Positions 34,815 through 43,022 of a DNA stretch of 64,000 nucleotides are shown here, piece after piece. The DNA is from Flavobacteriales bacterium (GTDB lineage: Bacteria; Bacteroidota; Bacteroidia; Flavobacteriales_F; PHOS-HE28). The notes under the pieces were generated by a model. That model had not been told where the DNA came from. It made no database searches and worked only from the letters and a program-made list of their open reading frames with translations. A program made the translations under genes and the position numbers. Position 1 is the stretch's first letter. Every line of letters starts with the position of its first letter. Where the stretch lies: contig JAHCIA010000001.1 of assembly GCA_026129465.1 (NCBI GenBank), positions 195,964 through 259,963 of the forward strand, in the 5' to 3' direction.

Positions 34815-35192
34815 TCAGCCCCTCACGGCGATGCCGCTGATCTCCACGTTCACCCCACGCGGCAGTCCTTTCACGGCGACCGCCTCACGCGCTGGTGGCA
34901 CTTTGCCGAAGTAGCCGCCGTACACCTCGTTCACCGCGGCGTAATGCGCCATGTCGCTGAGGAAGATGGTGACCTTCACCAGGTGCTCGTAGTCCAGCCC
35001 GGCGGCCTGCAGCAATGTGCCGATGTTCGCCATCACCTGCCGGGTCTCGGTGGCGATGTCTCCCGTGTGCAGGTTTCCTTCACCGTCCAAGGCGATCTGG
35101 CCGCTGAGGAATACGAAGCCGCCGGCCTCGATGGCGGGCGTGTAAGGCGCCAGGGGAGGAGCGGCGTGGGGCGGGTGGATGGGTTTTTTCAT
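34815..35192 (-). CDS. ridA: RidA family enamine/imine deaminase
   Basis: RidA hydrolyses reactive 2-aminoacrylate and related enamines released by PLP enzymes, giving the keto acid and ammonia. The 125-residue length and the motifs PYTPAIEAGGFVFLSGQI, LVKVTIFLSDM, VYGGYFGKVPPARE with the substrate-binding Arg, and LPRGVNVEISGIA match the family. The ATG at 35192 gives a short Pro/His-rich lead before the conserved domain. It is divergent from surE with 134 bases between, which contain an inverted repeat (35246-35278). Confidence 0.92.
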   Translation of the reverse strand: MKKPIHPPHAAPPLAPYTPAIEAGGFVFLSGQIALDGEGNLHTGDIATETRQVMANIGTLLQAAGLDYEHLVKVTIFLSDMAHYAAVNEVYGGYFGKVPPAREAVAVKGLPRGVNVEISGIAVRG

Positions 35193-35245
35193 GTGGGGGA
35201 CGTTGAAGGCGGAAAGTTGACACGATCCTGGCAACGCTCGTCAAA

Positions 35246-35278
35246 GTTGGTGGATGGTCCGTACATCCACCTTCCAAC
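35246..35278. promoter_or_regulatory. Imperfect inverted repeat in the ridA-surE divergent region
   Basis: GTGGATG (35250-35256) and CATCCAC (35264-35270) form perfect 7-base arms around a 7-base centre. The symmetry extends outward as GTTGG (35246-35250) and CCAAC (35274-35278) with a 3-base bulge. It lies between two divergent starts, where an operator would be expected, but a transcript hairpin or chance are alternatives. Confidence 0.3.
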
Positions 35279-35312
35279 ATGTCCATCCGCCAAGCCCCTG
35301 CGGCCAACCCAA

Positions 35313-35320
35313 TAGCTTTG
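35313..35320 (+). promoter_or_regulatory. Exact -7 box directly before surE
   Basis: TAGCTTTG matches the Bacteroidota consensus TAnnTTTG exactly and ends 6 bases before the surE ATG. No -33 TTTG is visible 19-21 bases upstream. If functional, the transcript would begin at or next to the start codon. Confidence 0.5.
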
Positions 35321-35326
35321 CCGCCC

Positions 35327-36106
35327 ATGAACGACCGCCCGCTGATCCTGGTGACCAATGACGACGGCATCTTCGCGCCCGGTATCCGAACGTTGGTGGA
35401 GGAGGTGATGCCTTTCGGCCGCGTGCTGGTGGTGGCGCCGGACAAGCCGCAGAGCGCCATGGGCCACGCCATCACGATCCACAGTTTCCTCCGTTTGCAG
35501 AGCGTGGAGCTGATCGACGGTGTGGAGGCGTGGAGTTGCAGCGGCACGCCGGTGGACTGCGTGAAGCTGGCCATCTACAAGCTGCTCGGCGGCAGCAAAC
35601 CGCACCTGCTGGTGAGCGGCATCAACCACGGCGCCAACATCAGCATCAATGTGCTGTACAGTGGCACCATGAGCGCGGCCGTGGAGGGCGCCATGGAGGG
35701 CATTCCCAGCATCGGCTTCAGCCTGATGGACCACGGCATGGAGGCGGACTTCACGCAGGTACGCCCCGTGGTGCGCAAGCTGGTGGAGAACACCTTGAAG
35801 CATGGCATGGCCGAGGGCATCTGCCTCAATGTGAACGTGCCGCGCAACACGGGGCTGCCGTTGAAGGGCATGCGGGTGTGCCGCCAGGCCAAGGCGAATT
35901 GGGAGGACGAGTTCGAGACGCGCCACGATCCCGGCAACAAGGAGTACTACTGGCTCAAGGGCGAATTCCGCAGCAAGGACCAGGGCGAGGATACCGATGT
36001 GTGGGCCGTGGACAACGGGTACGTGAGCATCGTGCCCACGCAGTACGACATGACGGCCCACCACGCCATCGCCACACTGAACACCTGGGACCATGCGCTG
36101 GGATAG
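35327..36106 (+). CDS. surE: 5'/3'-nucleotidase SurE
   Basis: SurE is a metal-dependent nucleoside monophosphate phosphatase linked to stationary-phase survival. The 259-residue product begins RPLILVTNDDGIFAPGIRTL, with the Asp pair that binds the metal, and shows APDKPQSAMGHAIT, SCSGTPVDCVKLA and the VSGINHGANISINVLYSGT loop with the third metal-binding Asn. The ATG at 35327 is chosen because it abuts the conserved N-terminus and an exact -7 box precedes it. It leads a plus-strand group with a small membrane protein and lpxB. Confidence 0.95.
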   Translation: MNDRPLILVTNDDGIFAPGIRTLVEEVMPFGRVLVVAPDKPQSAMGHAITIHSFLRLQSVELIDGVEAWSCSGTPVDCVKLAIYKLLGGSKPHLLVSGINHGANISINVLYSGTMSAAVEGAMEGIPSIGFSLMDHGMEADFTQVRPVVRKLVENTLKHGMAEGICLNVNVPRNTGLPLKGMRVCRQAKANWEDEFETRHDPGNKEYYWLKGEFRSKDQGEDTDVWAVDNGYVSIVPTQYDMTAHHAIATLNTWDHALG

Positions 36107-36392
36107 CACCGCCACCGGGGTGGTCACCGGTCTGCTCGTGCCCATCGCGGGCTTCTTCCTCTATGCGCTCATCCACATCACCTGGGTGCGGCCCAACCTC
36201 GATCTCCACGCCTTCATCCACGACCTCTTCCTTGGCACGCGCGCCAACCAGGCCCCCATCCTCAGCCTTTCGCTCATCGCCAACCTCGCGCCTTTCTTCC
36301 TCTTCGACCGCTACGACAAGCACAAGGCCATGCGCGGCGTGATCACCGCGACCCTGGTCTACGGAGTGATCATCGTGGTATTGGTCTTCTGA
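36093..36392 (+). CDS. Small membrane protein of unknown function between surE and lpxB
   Basis: This 99-residue protein has three hydrophobic stretches (about 10-32, 57-70 and 81-99). The loop contains DLHAFIHDLFLGTRANQ and FFLFDRYDKHKAMRGV. Its start overlaps the end of surE by 14 bases in another frame and its stop lies 4 bases before lpxB, so all three genes are translationally coupled. The conserved placement before lpxB would suggest an envelope role. I recognise no family. Confidence 0.75.
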   Translation: MRWDSTATGVVTGLLVPIAGFFLYALIHITWVRPNLDLHAFIHDLFLGTRANQAPILSLSLIANLAPFFLFDRYDKHKAMRGVITATLVYGVIIVVLVF

Positions 36393-36396
36393 TGCC

Positions 36397-37578
36397 ATGG
36401 CGAAGCGTCTCTACATCATCGCGGGTGAGGCCAGCGGCGACCTGCATGGGGGGAACCTCGTGCGGGAGCTCTTCGCCGTGGCGGAAGGCAGCGGCGGTTC
36501 GCCAGCGGGCCGGTTGGCGGGTCCATCCCAGGTCACGTCCGGCGGATCGCCACTTCGGATCAGGGCCTGGGGTGGCGACCGCATGGCCGAAGCCGGTGCC
36601 GAGGTGGTGAAGCACTACCGCGAGCTGGCCTTCATGGGTTTCACGCAGGTGATCATGAACCTGCGCACCATCCTGCGCAATATCACGGCCTGCAAGCGCG
36701 ACATCGAAGCCTTCAAGCCCGATGCGCTGGTGCTGATCGACTACCCCGGCTTCAACCTGCGCATAGCGGCATGGGCACATGCCAGGGGCATTCCCGTGTA
36801 CTACTACATCAGTCCGCAGGTTTGGGCCTGGAAGAAGGACCGCGTGAAGACCATCAAGCGGGTGGTGCGGCGCATGTACTGCATCCTGCCCTTCGAGCAG
36901 GACTGGTACGCCCGCCACGGCATGGACGTGGACTTCGTGGGGCATCCGCTGCTGGACGCGATAGAGCAGGAGGGAAGGGCGCCCCTGAAAGCCCTGCCCG
37001 GAGATGACGGCCGCCCTGTGGTGGCCCTGCTGCCCGGCAGCCGCCGCCAGGAGATCGCGCGCATGCTTCCCCTGATGGCCGCCACGGCGAAGAGCTTTCC
37101 GCAACATCGTTTCGTGGTGGCTTCCGCACCGTCGGTGCCGATGGACTTCTACCGGGAACTCCTTGGCGATGCGGCGATCACCGTGGTGCAAGGGCGCACC
37201 TACGACCTTTTGCGCCAGGCCCATGCCGCGCTCGTCACCAGCGGCACGGCCACCCTGGAGACGGCGCTGTTCGGCGTGCCGGAGGTGGTCTGTTACAGCG
37301 GCAGCGCCCTCAACGTGTGGATCGCCAAGCGTTTGGTGGACATCCAATTCATCAGCCTGGTGAACCTGATCATGGAGCGTGAAGTGGTGCGCGAATTGAT
37401 CCAGGACGAACTCACGGAGGACAACCTGCGCAAGGAGCTCGCGCCTCTGGTGGAACAAGGGCCCAGGCGCGCGGCGATGCTGGCCGATCTGGAAGCCCTG
37501 CGCCACAAACTGGGTGGTCCGGGCGCCAGCCGCAAGGTCGCATCGGCCTTGTGGAAAAGTCTCGCGGAAGCGCCCTGA
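36397..37578 (+). CDS. lpxB: Lipid-A-disaccharide synthase
   Basis: LpxB joins UDP-2,3-diacylglucosamine and lipid X into the lipid A disaccharide at the cytoplasmic face of the inner membrane. The 393-residue product shows IAGEASGDLHGGNLV, WGGDRMAEAG, FMGFTQVI, IDYPGFNLRIA, YISPQVWAWKKDR, FVGHPLLD, LLPGSRRQEI and TSGTATLETALFGVPEVV, all in family order. A Gly/Ser/Pro-rich insertion of about 20 residues (from SGGSPAGRLAG to VTSGGSPLR, bases about 36488-36560) separates the first two motifs; most LpxB proteins pass directly between them. The presence of lpxB implies an outer membrane with lipid A. Confidence 0.93.
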   Translation: MAKRLYIIAGEASGDLHGGNLVRELFAVAEGSGGSPAGRLAGPSQVTSGGSPLRIRAWGGDRMAEAGAEVVKHYRELAFMGFTQVIMNLRTILRNITACKRDIEAFKPDALVLIDYPGFNLRIAAWAHARGIPVYYYISPQVWAWKKDRVKTIKRVVRRMYCILPFEQDWYARHGMDVDFVGHPLLDAIEQEGRAPLKALPGDDGRPVVALLPGSRRQEIARMLPLMAATAKSFPQHRFVVASAPSVPMDFYRELLGDAAITVVQGRTYDLLRQAHAALVTSGTATLETALFGVPEVVCYSGSALNVWIAKRLVDIQFISLVNLIMEREVVRELIQDELTEDNLRKELAPLVEQGPRRAAMLADLEALRHKLGGPGASRKVASALWKSLAEAP

Positions 37579-37598
37579 GACCGTTTCGGGCACCCCTG

Positions 37599-37605
37599 TA
37601 CTTTG
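37599..37605 (+). promoter_or_regulatory. -7-like box before the SpoIID-like gene
   Basis: TACTTTG, a one-base-shorter form of TAnnTTTG, ends 8 bases before the ATG at 37614. Confidence 0.3.
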
Positions 37606-37613
37606 CACCCCGC

Positions 37614-38819
37614 ATGTTCGCACGCACGTTGCTTACCCACGCGCTGTGCCTCGTGCTCGCTGCGCCCTTGTTGGCCCAGGAGCGCGGCGTACGCATCGGC
37701 CTGCTGCGCCAGAAGGCCGTGAAGAACGTGCTGGTGATGAGCGCCAAGGGTCCTTGTGTGCTCTATGCCGATGGCCAGCGGATCGGCGAGTTGCCCGCCA
37801 ATGATGGCTTGCGCATCGAGGTGTCGCCCGGGGGCATCAGTGCCAGGTCCCTCGCGCATGTCTTCACCGCACGCCGCCGGATCGAAGTGGTTCCCCGCCT
37901 GGCGGAGGGTGGTTTCCGATTGCGGGCGCCCGATCTGAAGATCCCGGAACAGAACTACCCCGGTACGCTGGAAATGACGGCCGCGAACGGGGCGTTGTCG
38001 CTGGTGAACCATGTGCCGCTGGAGGCCTACACCGCCGGCGTGGTGCAAAGCGAGGCCGGCAACCACCACCATGTGGAATACTACAAGCTGCAAAGCGTCT
38101 CCTGCCGCACCTACGCGCTCAGCAACCAGCGCAAGCACCTGCCGGAAGGCTTTGAATTATGCGACGGCACGCATTGCCAGGTGTACCACGGGCGGTCGCG
38201 CAATGACAGCATCCTGCAGGCGGTGGCCGAAACGCGCGGCCTTGTGCTGGTGGACTCCGAGATCCGGATGATCCACGCCACCTTCCACAGCAACTGCGGC
38301 GGTGAAACGGTGAACGCCGAGGACGTATGGAGCAAGAGCGAACCCTACCTGCTGGCCACCACGGACACCTTCTGCCTCGGAGCGCCGCAGTCGGCCTGGG
38401 AGAAAGTGCTCACCAAGGGCGAATGGCTCGGCTACCTCAAACGCAAGCACGGATTCACTTCCACAGACCCCGAGTCGCTCAAGGCCGTGCTGGAGCATGA
38501 GCCGGGTTGCCGCGATCTCTTCCTGGGCAACGTGCGGCCCCTGATACCGCTGAAGATGGTCCGCGAGGACCTGAAGCTGCGTTCCACATTCTTCTCCATC
38601 CACACCCAAGGCGAGCAGGTGGTGTTGCGGGGCCGCGGCTTCGGACACGGGGTGGGCCTCTGCCAGGAAGGCGCCATGCGCATGGCCCGCGCCGGACGCA
38701 CCTACACGGAGATCCTGCACCACTACTACACGGACGTCCATCTCGTGGACCTGACCACGATCGACTTCTTCCGCGACGAGGCGCCCGTGACCGGGCCGGG
38801 CGGGCCCAGCGGGCGGTGA
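37614..38819 (+). CDS. SpoIID/LytB domain protein, exported
   Basis: This 401-residue protein has a signal peptide (MFARTLLTHALCLVLAAPLLAQ) and a SpoIID domain. SpoIID of Bacillus is a lytic transglycosylase that cuts glycan strands lacking side peptides; related proteins occur in many non-sporulating bacteria. The family motifs are present: PLEAYTAGVVQSEAGNH, the region where SpoIID has its catalytic Glu; SVSCRTYALSNQRK; TFHSNCGGETVNAEDVW; and FGHGVGLCQEGAMRMARAG. It follows lpxB by 35 bases. Periplasmic wall remodelling is likely; the exact substrate is inferred from the family only. Confidence 0.88.
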   Translation: MFARTLLTHALCLVLAAPLLAQERGVRIGLLRQKAVKNVLVMSAKGPCVLYADGQRIGELPANDGLRIEVSPGGISARSLAHVFTARRRIEVVPRLAEGGFRLRAPDLKIPEQNYPGTLEMTAANGALSLVNHVPLEAYTAGVVQSEAGNHHHVEYYKLQSVSCRTYALSNQRKHLPEGFELCDGTHCQVYHGRSRNDSILQAVAETRGLVLVDSEIRMIHATFHSNCGGETVNAEDVWSKSEPYLLATTDTFCLGAPQSAWEKVLTKGEWLGYLKRKHGFTSTDPESLKAVLEHEPGCRDLFLGNVRPLIPLKMVREDLKLRSTFFSIHTQGEQVVLRGRGFGHGVGLCQEGAMRMARAGRTYTEILHHYYTDVHLVDLTTIDFFRDEAPVTGPGGPSGR

Positions 38820-38828
38820 GGGTGCGTC

Positions 38829-38836
38829 TACCTTCG
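38829..38836 (+). promoter_or_regulatory. -7-like box directly before the rRNA methyltransferase gene
   Basis: TACCTTCG, one mismatch from TAnnTTTG and identical to the lpdA box, ends 5 bases before the ATG at 38842. Confidence 0.45.
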
Positions 38837-38841
38837 CCGCC

Positions 38842-40062
38842 ATGCCACAGGCCCGCATCATCATCGACGACCGCAACGACCGCGTACGCCTGGGACATCC
38901 TTGGATCTTCGGCACGCAGGTGCTGAAGGAGGAGGGCGCCTATGTGCCCGGTGATGTGGTGCAGGTGTTGGATGCGAAACGACGGGCGTTGGGGCAGGGC
39001 TACATCAATCCCGCGTCCATGATCAGGGTGCGGCTGCTCACCAGCGATCCGGCCGACCGGGTGAGCAAGGCCTTCATCACCGCGCGCTTGAAGCGGGCAG
39101 TGGCATTCCGGCAAGGACGTGGTCTGCGGCCCGACGGCCGGGGCGGCTGGGAAGGGAGTTGCCGGCTCGTTTTCGGTGAGTCGGATCTGCTTCCCGGCCT
39201 GGTGGTGGACCGTTTCCAGGATGTGGAGCGCGGGGAGACAGCGCTGGTGGCGCAGTTCCTTACGCTGGGCATGGAACGGTGGCGTGATGTGGTGATCGAG
39301 GTGTTGCAGGAGGAGGTGAGGCCGGCCGTGCTGGTGCTGCGCAACGATGTGCCCATCCGCGAAAAGGAAGGTCTTCCGCTGGAGAAGGGTTTTGCCGGCA
39401 AGGCGGGACGCACGGATCTGGTCATCGCGGAAGGGGACGGCGGTGTGCGCACACATGTGGACCTGATGGGCGGCCAGAAGACCGGCCACTTCCTGGACCA
39501 GACCCTGAACCATGCGGCCATGGCCTTGGTGGGCCCGGGGAGAAGGGTGCTGGACTGCTTCACACATACCGGAGGGTTCGCGCTGCATGCTGCGAAGCAT
39601 GGTGCCACGGAGGTGCTCGGTCTGGACATCAGCGCGGAGGCCGTGGCCATGGCCGCGCGCAACGCCGCGCTGAACGGCTTCCAACGGACCACCTTCAGGG
39701 AGGCCAACGTCTTCGACCACCTGGCCGCGATGGACCGCCGGGGTGAACGCTGGGACACGATCGTGCTCGACCCTCCGGCATTCGCCAAGAGCAAGGGCGC
39801 GCTGGAGAACGCGTACCGCGGCTACAAGGAGATCAACCTGCGGGCGATGAAGTGCCTGCCCAGCGGCGGGTTCCTGGTCACCTGCAGCTGCTCGCAGCAT
39901 ATGACGCCCGAGTTGTTCCGCCAGGTGCTGGCCGATGCCGCGCTCGACGCCGGCCGGCGGCTGCGCGAGTTGTACAGCGGTTCCCAGCCTCCGGACCATC
40001 CGATCCTCTGGGGGCTGCCGGAGACGCACTACCTGAAGTGCCTCATCCTGGAGGTCCTGTAG
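38842..40062 (+). CDS. Class I SAM-dependent rRNA methyltransferase (RlmI-like)
   Basis: This 406-residue enzyme methylates cytosine C5 in 23S rRNA if it acts like E. coli RlmI (C1962). An N-terminal PUA-type RNA-binding domain (HPWIFGTQV, GQGYINPASMIRVRLL) is followed by a Rossmann methyltransferase domain with GGQKTGHFLDQ, LDCFTHTGGFALHA (SAM loop), GLDISAEAV and LDPPAFAKSK, then CSCSQHM with candidate catalytic cysteines. The length matches the family. It stands alone between the SpoIID-like gene and comEC on the same strand. Confidence 0.9.
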   Translation: MPQARIIIDDRNDRVRLGHPWIFGTQVLKEEGAYVPGDVVQVLDAKRRALGQGYINPASMIRVRLLTSDPADRVSKAFITARLKRAVAFRQGRGLRPDGRGGWEGSCRLVFGESDLLPGLVVDRFQDVERGETALVAQFLTLGMERWRDVVIEVLQEEVRPAVLVLRNDVPIREKEGLPLEKGFAGKAGRTDLVIAEGDGGVRTHVDLMGGQKTGHFLDQTLNHAAMALVGPGRRVLDCFTHTGGFALHAAKHGATEVLGLDISAEAVAMAARNAALNGFQRTTFREANVFDHLAAMDRRGERWDTIVLDPPAFAKSKGALENAYRGYKEINLRAMKCLPSGGFLVTCSCSQHMTPELFRQVLADAALDAGRRLRELYSGSQPPDHPILWGLPETHYLKCLILEVL

Positions 40063-40123
40063 GGCCGGCCGCCCGCTGCGCATCCCGTTCCCGGGCCTTC
40101 TGGATATCTTCAGGTCACCTCCC

Positions 40124-42280
40124 ATGGACGGTGATGTCGATCTCCGCGGGCCTTGGCGGGCCATCATCCGTGCGCCGATGGTGCGCATCGGACTCCCCTT
40201 CATCATGGGCGTGCTCATGGCGTGGTGGCGCCTTCCATCGCTGGGCATGGTGTCGGCCGTGTTCGCGTGCGCCACACCTGCCGCGACCCTGGTGCTGCTG
40301 TTCCCCGGGGAGCGCCTTTCCCGCTGGCAGCGTGGCGCGGTGGTCAGTTTCTGGTTCCTCGCGTTCGGCCTGTTCTGGCAGGTGGCACGATCGCCGGGCG
40401 CGGATCCCCTGCATGTGGAGCGTCATGGGGACCGGGAAGGGCCATGGGCGCTCCAGGTCGAAGCGATCAATGGAGCCTCGGAAAAGGTGCTTCGCGCGGA
40501 TGCCACGTTGATCGCGCTCATGAGAAACGACACGATCGTGCCGCGCCGCGGACGGGTGATGCTCACGCTTCTGCTTCCGCCGGATGGCGAGGTGCCCCGC
40601 CGCGGCGATCGTCTGTTGGTGGACGCGGCGCTGACACCGATCTCGCGCATCCCCGATCCCGGTGGTTTCGATCGGCGGGCATGGGCCGCTTCGCGCGGCA
40701 TCGCCATGGAACTCTTCGCCCCGTCAGCGGCATGGCGCACCGTGGACCATAACGCGCATTGGACCCATCTCTTCGCCAACACGCGCGACCGCATTTCCAC
40801 CTGGCTCGATGGCAGCGACATGCCGATGCGCGAGCGGGCGGTGGTGAAGGCGTTGGTGCTCGGACAGCGTGATGAGCTCGATGGCGAGCAACGCGCGGCG
40901 TTCGCGCGCAGCGGCACCATCCATGTGCTGGCCGTGTCGGGCATGCACGTGGGCTTGATCTACGCGATCCTCTCCTTCCTCTTCGGATGGTGGGGGAAAA
41001 GCGGAAAAGCAAGAATGTGGCGCGGCCTCTTCGTATTGCTGGCGCTGTGGGCCTACGCGGGCCTCACCGGCGCTTCGCCCAGCGTGATGCGCGCCACGGT
41101 CATGTTCAGCCTCTTCACCCTGGCGGGCATGGCGGCCCAGCGCACCGACCATCTCAACAGCCTCTTCGCCGCGGCCCTGTTGCTGCTGCTCTATGATCCC
41201 GCGCTGCTGGGCGTCATCGGATTCCAACTGTCATTCCTCGCGGTGCTGGGCATCATCGTATTCTACAAGCCCATCGAACGGCTTTGGTCGCCGGCCGATC
41301 GCATCCTGCGGGGCATCTGGTCGCTGGCCGTGGTCTCCATCGCTGCACAGCTGCTCACCACGCCCTTGTCGCTGCATCTGTTCCAGGCCTTCCCGGTCTG
41401 GTTCCTGCCGGCCAATATCATCGTGGTCACGGCAGTGGGCCTGGCGGTGAATGGAGCGGTGGCCTTGCTCCTGCTGTACAAGGTGCCCGTCATCGGTCCG
41501 GCGATCACCTGGGCCATGACGATGCTGCTGAAGACCGTGGCGTCCGTCACCGCATTCTTCGCTTCGTTGCCGGGCGCCTATCCTGAGGTGCGTGTGGGGC
41601 CCGCGGCGGTGGTGTTGTTGTACATCCTGATCCTCGCCGTGGCGGCCTGGTGGCAGTGGAAGTGGCGAAGCATGCGGTGGGTGGCCGGGCTGGCCTGTGG
41701 CGCCTTGCTGGTGGTCTGGGGTGCCCAGGCGCGGGAAGCGCGGCAGCGTGCCTCCTTCGTGGTCTATGATGAACGTGGACCGGTCGTGGCGGCGATGACC
41801 CAAGGACGCGAACTGGTGGTCCATGCGTCCGATCCCGGTCTGCTCCACGATGGATGGATCGCGCGCAAGCTGGAACGGCACTGCCGGGCACATGGGCTGG
41901 CGATCGCCAGCTTGGTCGGAGATGGGATCATTTGGAGTGATGGACCTCAACAACACGGACCCACGCTGGCCATGGCCGGCCGCTGGCGATCACCGGCATT
42001 CGATGTGGTCTTTGTGCGCGATGACCATGATCCGCCCAAAGCGTGGCAAGGAGGCAGGCTGGATGCGGTGGTGGTGGACCGACGACGGTGGTTGGACGAA
42101 GCGGACCTGGAGACGATCGCCACCATGGCGGACCGGCTCGTGCTCGGTGGAGAGCTCCCCTGGCGGGTACGTGACAAGGCCCTGCGTTGGTGCACCGAGC
42201 ATGGCGTGCCGGTGCACGATGTCCGCGGGCAGGGCGCCTTTGTGCTGACGAAGCGGCTGCCCTACAACAACTCCATGTAA
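40124..42280 (+). CDS. comEC: ComEC/Rec2-type competence membrane channel protein
   Basis: ComEC carries transforming single-stranded DNA across the inner membrane. The 718-residue product has N-terminal helices, a DUF4131-like soluble segment (about 80-220) and the competence domain with ALVLGQRDEL, FARSGTIHVLAVSGMHVGL and the LTGASPSVMRAT segment, followed by several helices to about residue 520. The C-terminal 190 residues are a soluble remnant: I see no HxHxDH, so the metallo-beta-lactamase nuclease domain of B. subtilis-type ComEC is absent or dead. The last 19 bases overlap the convergent SRAP gene. Natural competence is possible, but no other com genes are in view. Confidence 0.88.
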   Translation: MDGDVDLRGPWRAIIRAPMVRIGLPFIMGVLMAWWRLPSLGMVSAVFACATPAATLVLLFPGERLSRWQRGAVVSFWFLAFGLFWQVARSPGADPLHVERHGDREGPWALQVEAINGASEKVLRADATLIALMRNDTIVPRRGRVMLTLLLPPDGEVPRRGDRLLVDAALTPISRIPDPGGFDRRAWAASRGIAMELFAPSAAWRTVDHNAHWTHLFANTRDRISTWLDGSDMPMRERAVVKALVLGQRDELDGEQRAAFARSGTIHVLAVSGMHVGLIYAILSFLFGWWGKSGKARMWRGLFVLLALWAYAGLTGASPSVMRATVMFSLFTLAGMAAQRTDHLNSLFAAALLLLLYDPALLGVIGFQLSFLAVLGIIVFYKPIERLWSPADRILRGIWSLAVVSIAAQLLTTPLSLHLFQAFPVWFLPANIIVVTAVGLAVNGAVALLLLYKVPVIGPAITWAMTMLLKTVASVTAFFASLPGAYPEVRVGPAAVVLLYILILAVAAWWQWKWRSMRWVAGLACGALLVVWGAQAREARQRASFVVYDERGPVVAAMTQGRELVVHASDPGLLHDGWIARKLERHCRAHGLAIASLVGDGIIWSDGPQQHGPTLAMAGRWRSPAFDVVFVRDDHDPPKAWQGGRLDAVVVDRRRWLDEADLETIATMADRLVLGGELPWRVRDKALRWCTEHGVPVHDVRGQGAFVLTKRLPYNNSM

Positions 42281-43020
42281 GGGAAGGGTTCCAGCGCTGC
42301 GGACACGTTGCCGATGGCCTGCCTGCCCAGCAAGGGCGGAACGGTGTAGTGCTCCAGCAGTTCATCGGCGTACGGCTGGATCAACGCGGCGGCATGCTCC
42401 GCATCGGTGTCGGGGGACAACCAGGCCGCATCCATTGCCTTGGGCAGGATGAAGGGCATGCGTGGCCCATCCGCCTTCGGATTGTTGTGGATGCGGGCCA
42501 TTTCCACATTCGCCACGGTGGTCACGATGCTCACGGTGCCTGTCAACTCGCCGGTACCGGGATCCCGCCAGATGCTGCGCACGCCGCCCAGCGCGATCGG
42601 CCCACCATCGCGGGCGCGGATGTGGTAGGGGAAGGAGCGCTTGCCCAGGTGATGGAACTCGAAGAACCCGTCCACCAGGATGAGGCATCTGTGCCTGGCG
42701 GCTTCGCGGAACGCGGGCTTCTCGAACAGCGTCTCGCCACGTGCGTTCAAGGTCCGCCTGCTCAACTCCGCCGCCTGCGCGTGGTCCTTCACCCAATGGG
42801 GAATGAGTCCCCAACGCAACAACTCGAAGCGTGGGCCATCATCGCGGTGGAAGCACAGCAGCTTGGGATGTGTGAAACCGCTGACATGGAACATCGGCGG
42901 CTGACCGGTGGTGATCTCCTCCAGTTGTTGTTCCAACTCGAGGATCTCGGCCTCGTCCGCACCCGCACGACGCGCATAGGTGATCTTGCGCTTGGTGAGG
43001 TAGGCCACCGTGTAGCACAT
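42262..43020 (-). CDS. SRAP domain protein (HMCES/YedK family)
   Basis: SRAP proteins shield abasic sites in single-stranded DNA by forming a covalent DNA-protein crosslink through their N-terminal cysteine. The 252-residue product begins MCYTVAY, so Cys2 becomes residue 1 after Met removal. NARGETLFEKPAFREA, CLILVDGFFEF (the usual GFYEW is GFFEF here) and ARIHNNPKADGPRMPFIL with the catalytic His are all present. It is convergent with comEC, overlapping it by 19 bases, and follows the metallo-hydrolase gene by 2 bases, so it is the second gene of a minus-strand pair. Confidence 0.92.
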   Translation of the reverse strand: MCYTVAYLTKRKITYARRAGADEAEILELEQQLEEITTGQPPMFHVSGFTHPKLLCFHRDDGPRFELLRWGLIPHWVKDHAQAAELSRRTLNARGETLFEKPAFREAARHRCLILVDGFFEFHHLGKRSFPYHIRARDGGPIALGGVRSIWRDPGTGELTGTVSIVTTVANVEMARIHNNPKADGPRMPFILPKAMDAAWLSPDTDAEHAAALIQPYADELLEHYTVPPLLGRQAIGNVSAALEPFPYMELL

Positions 43021-43022
43021 GG

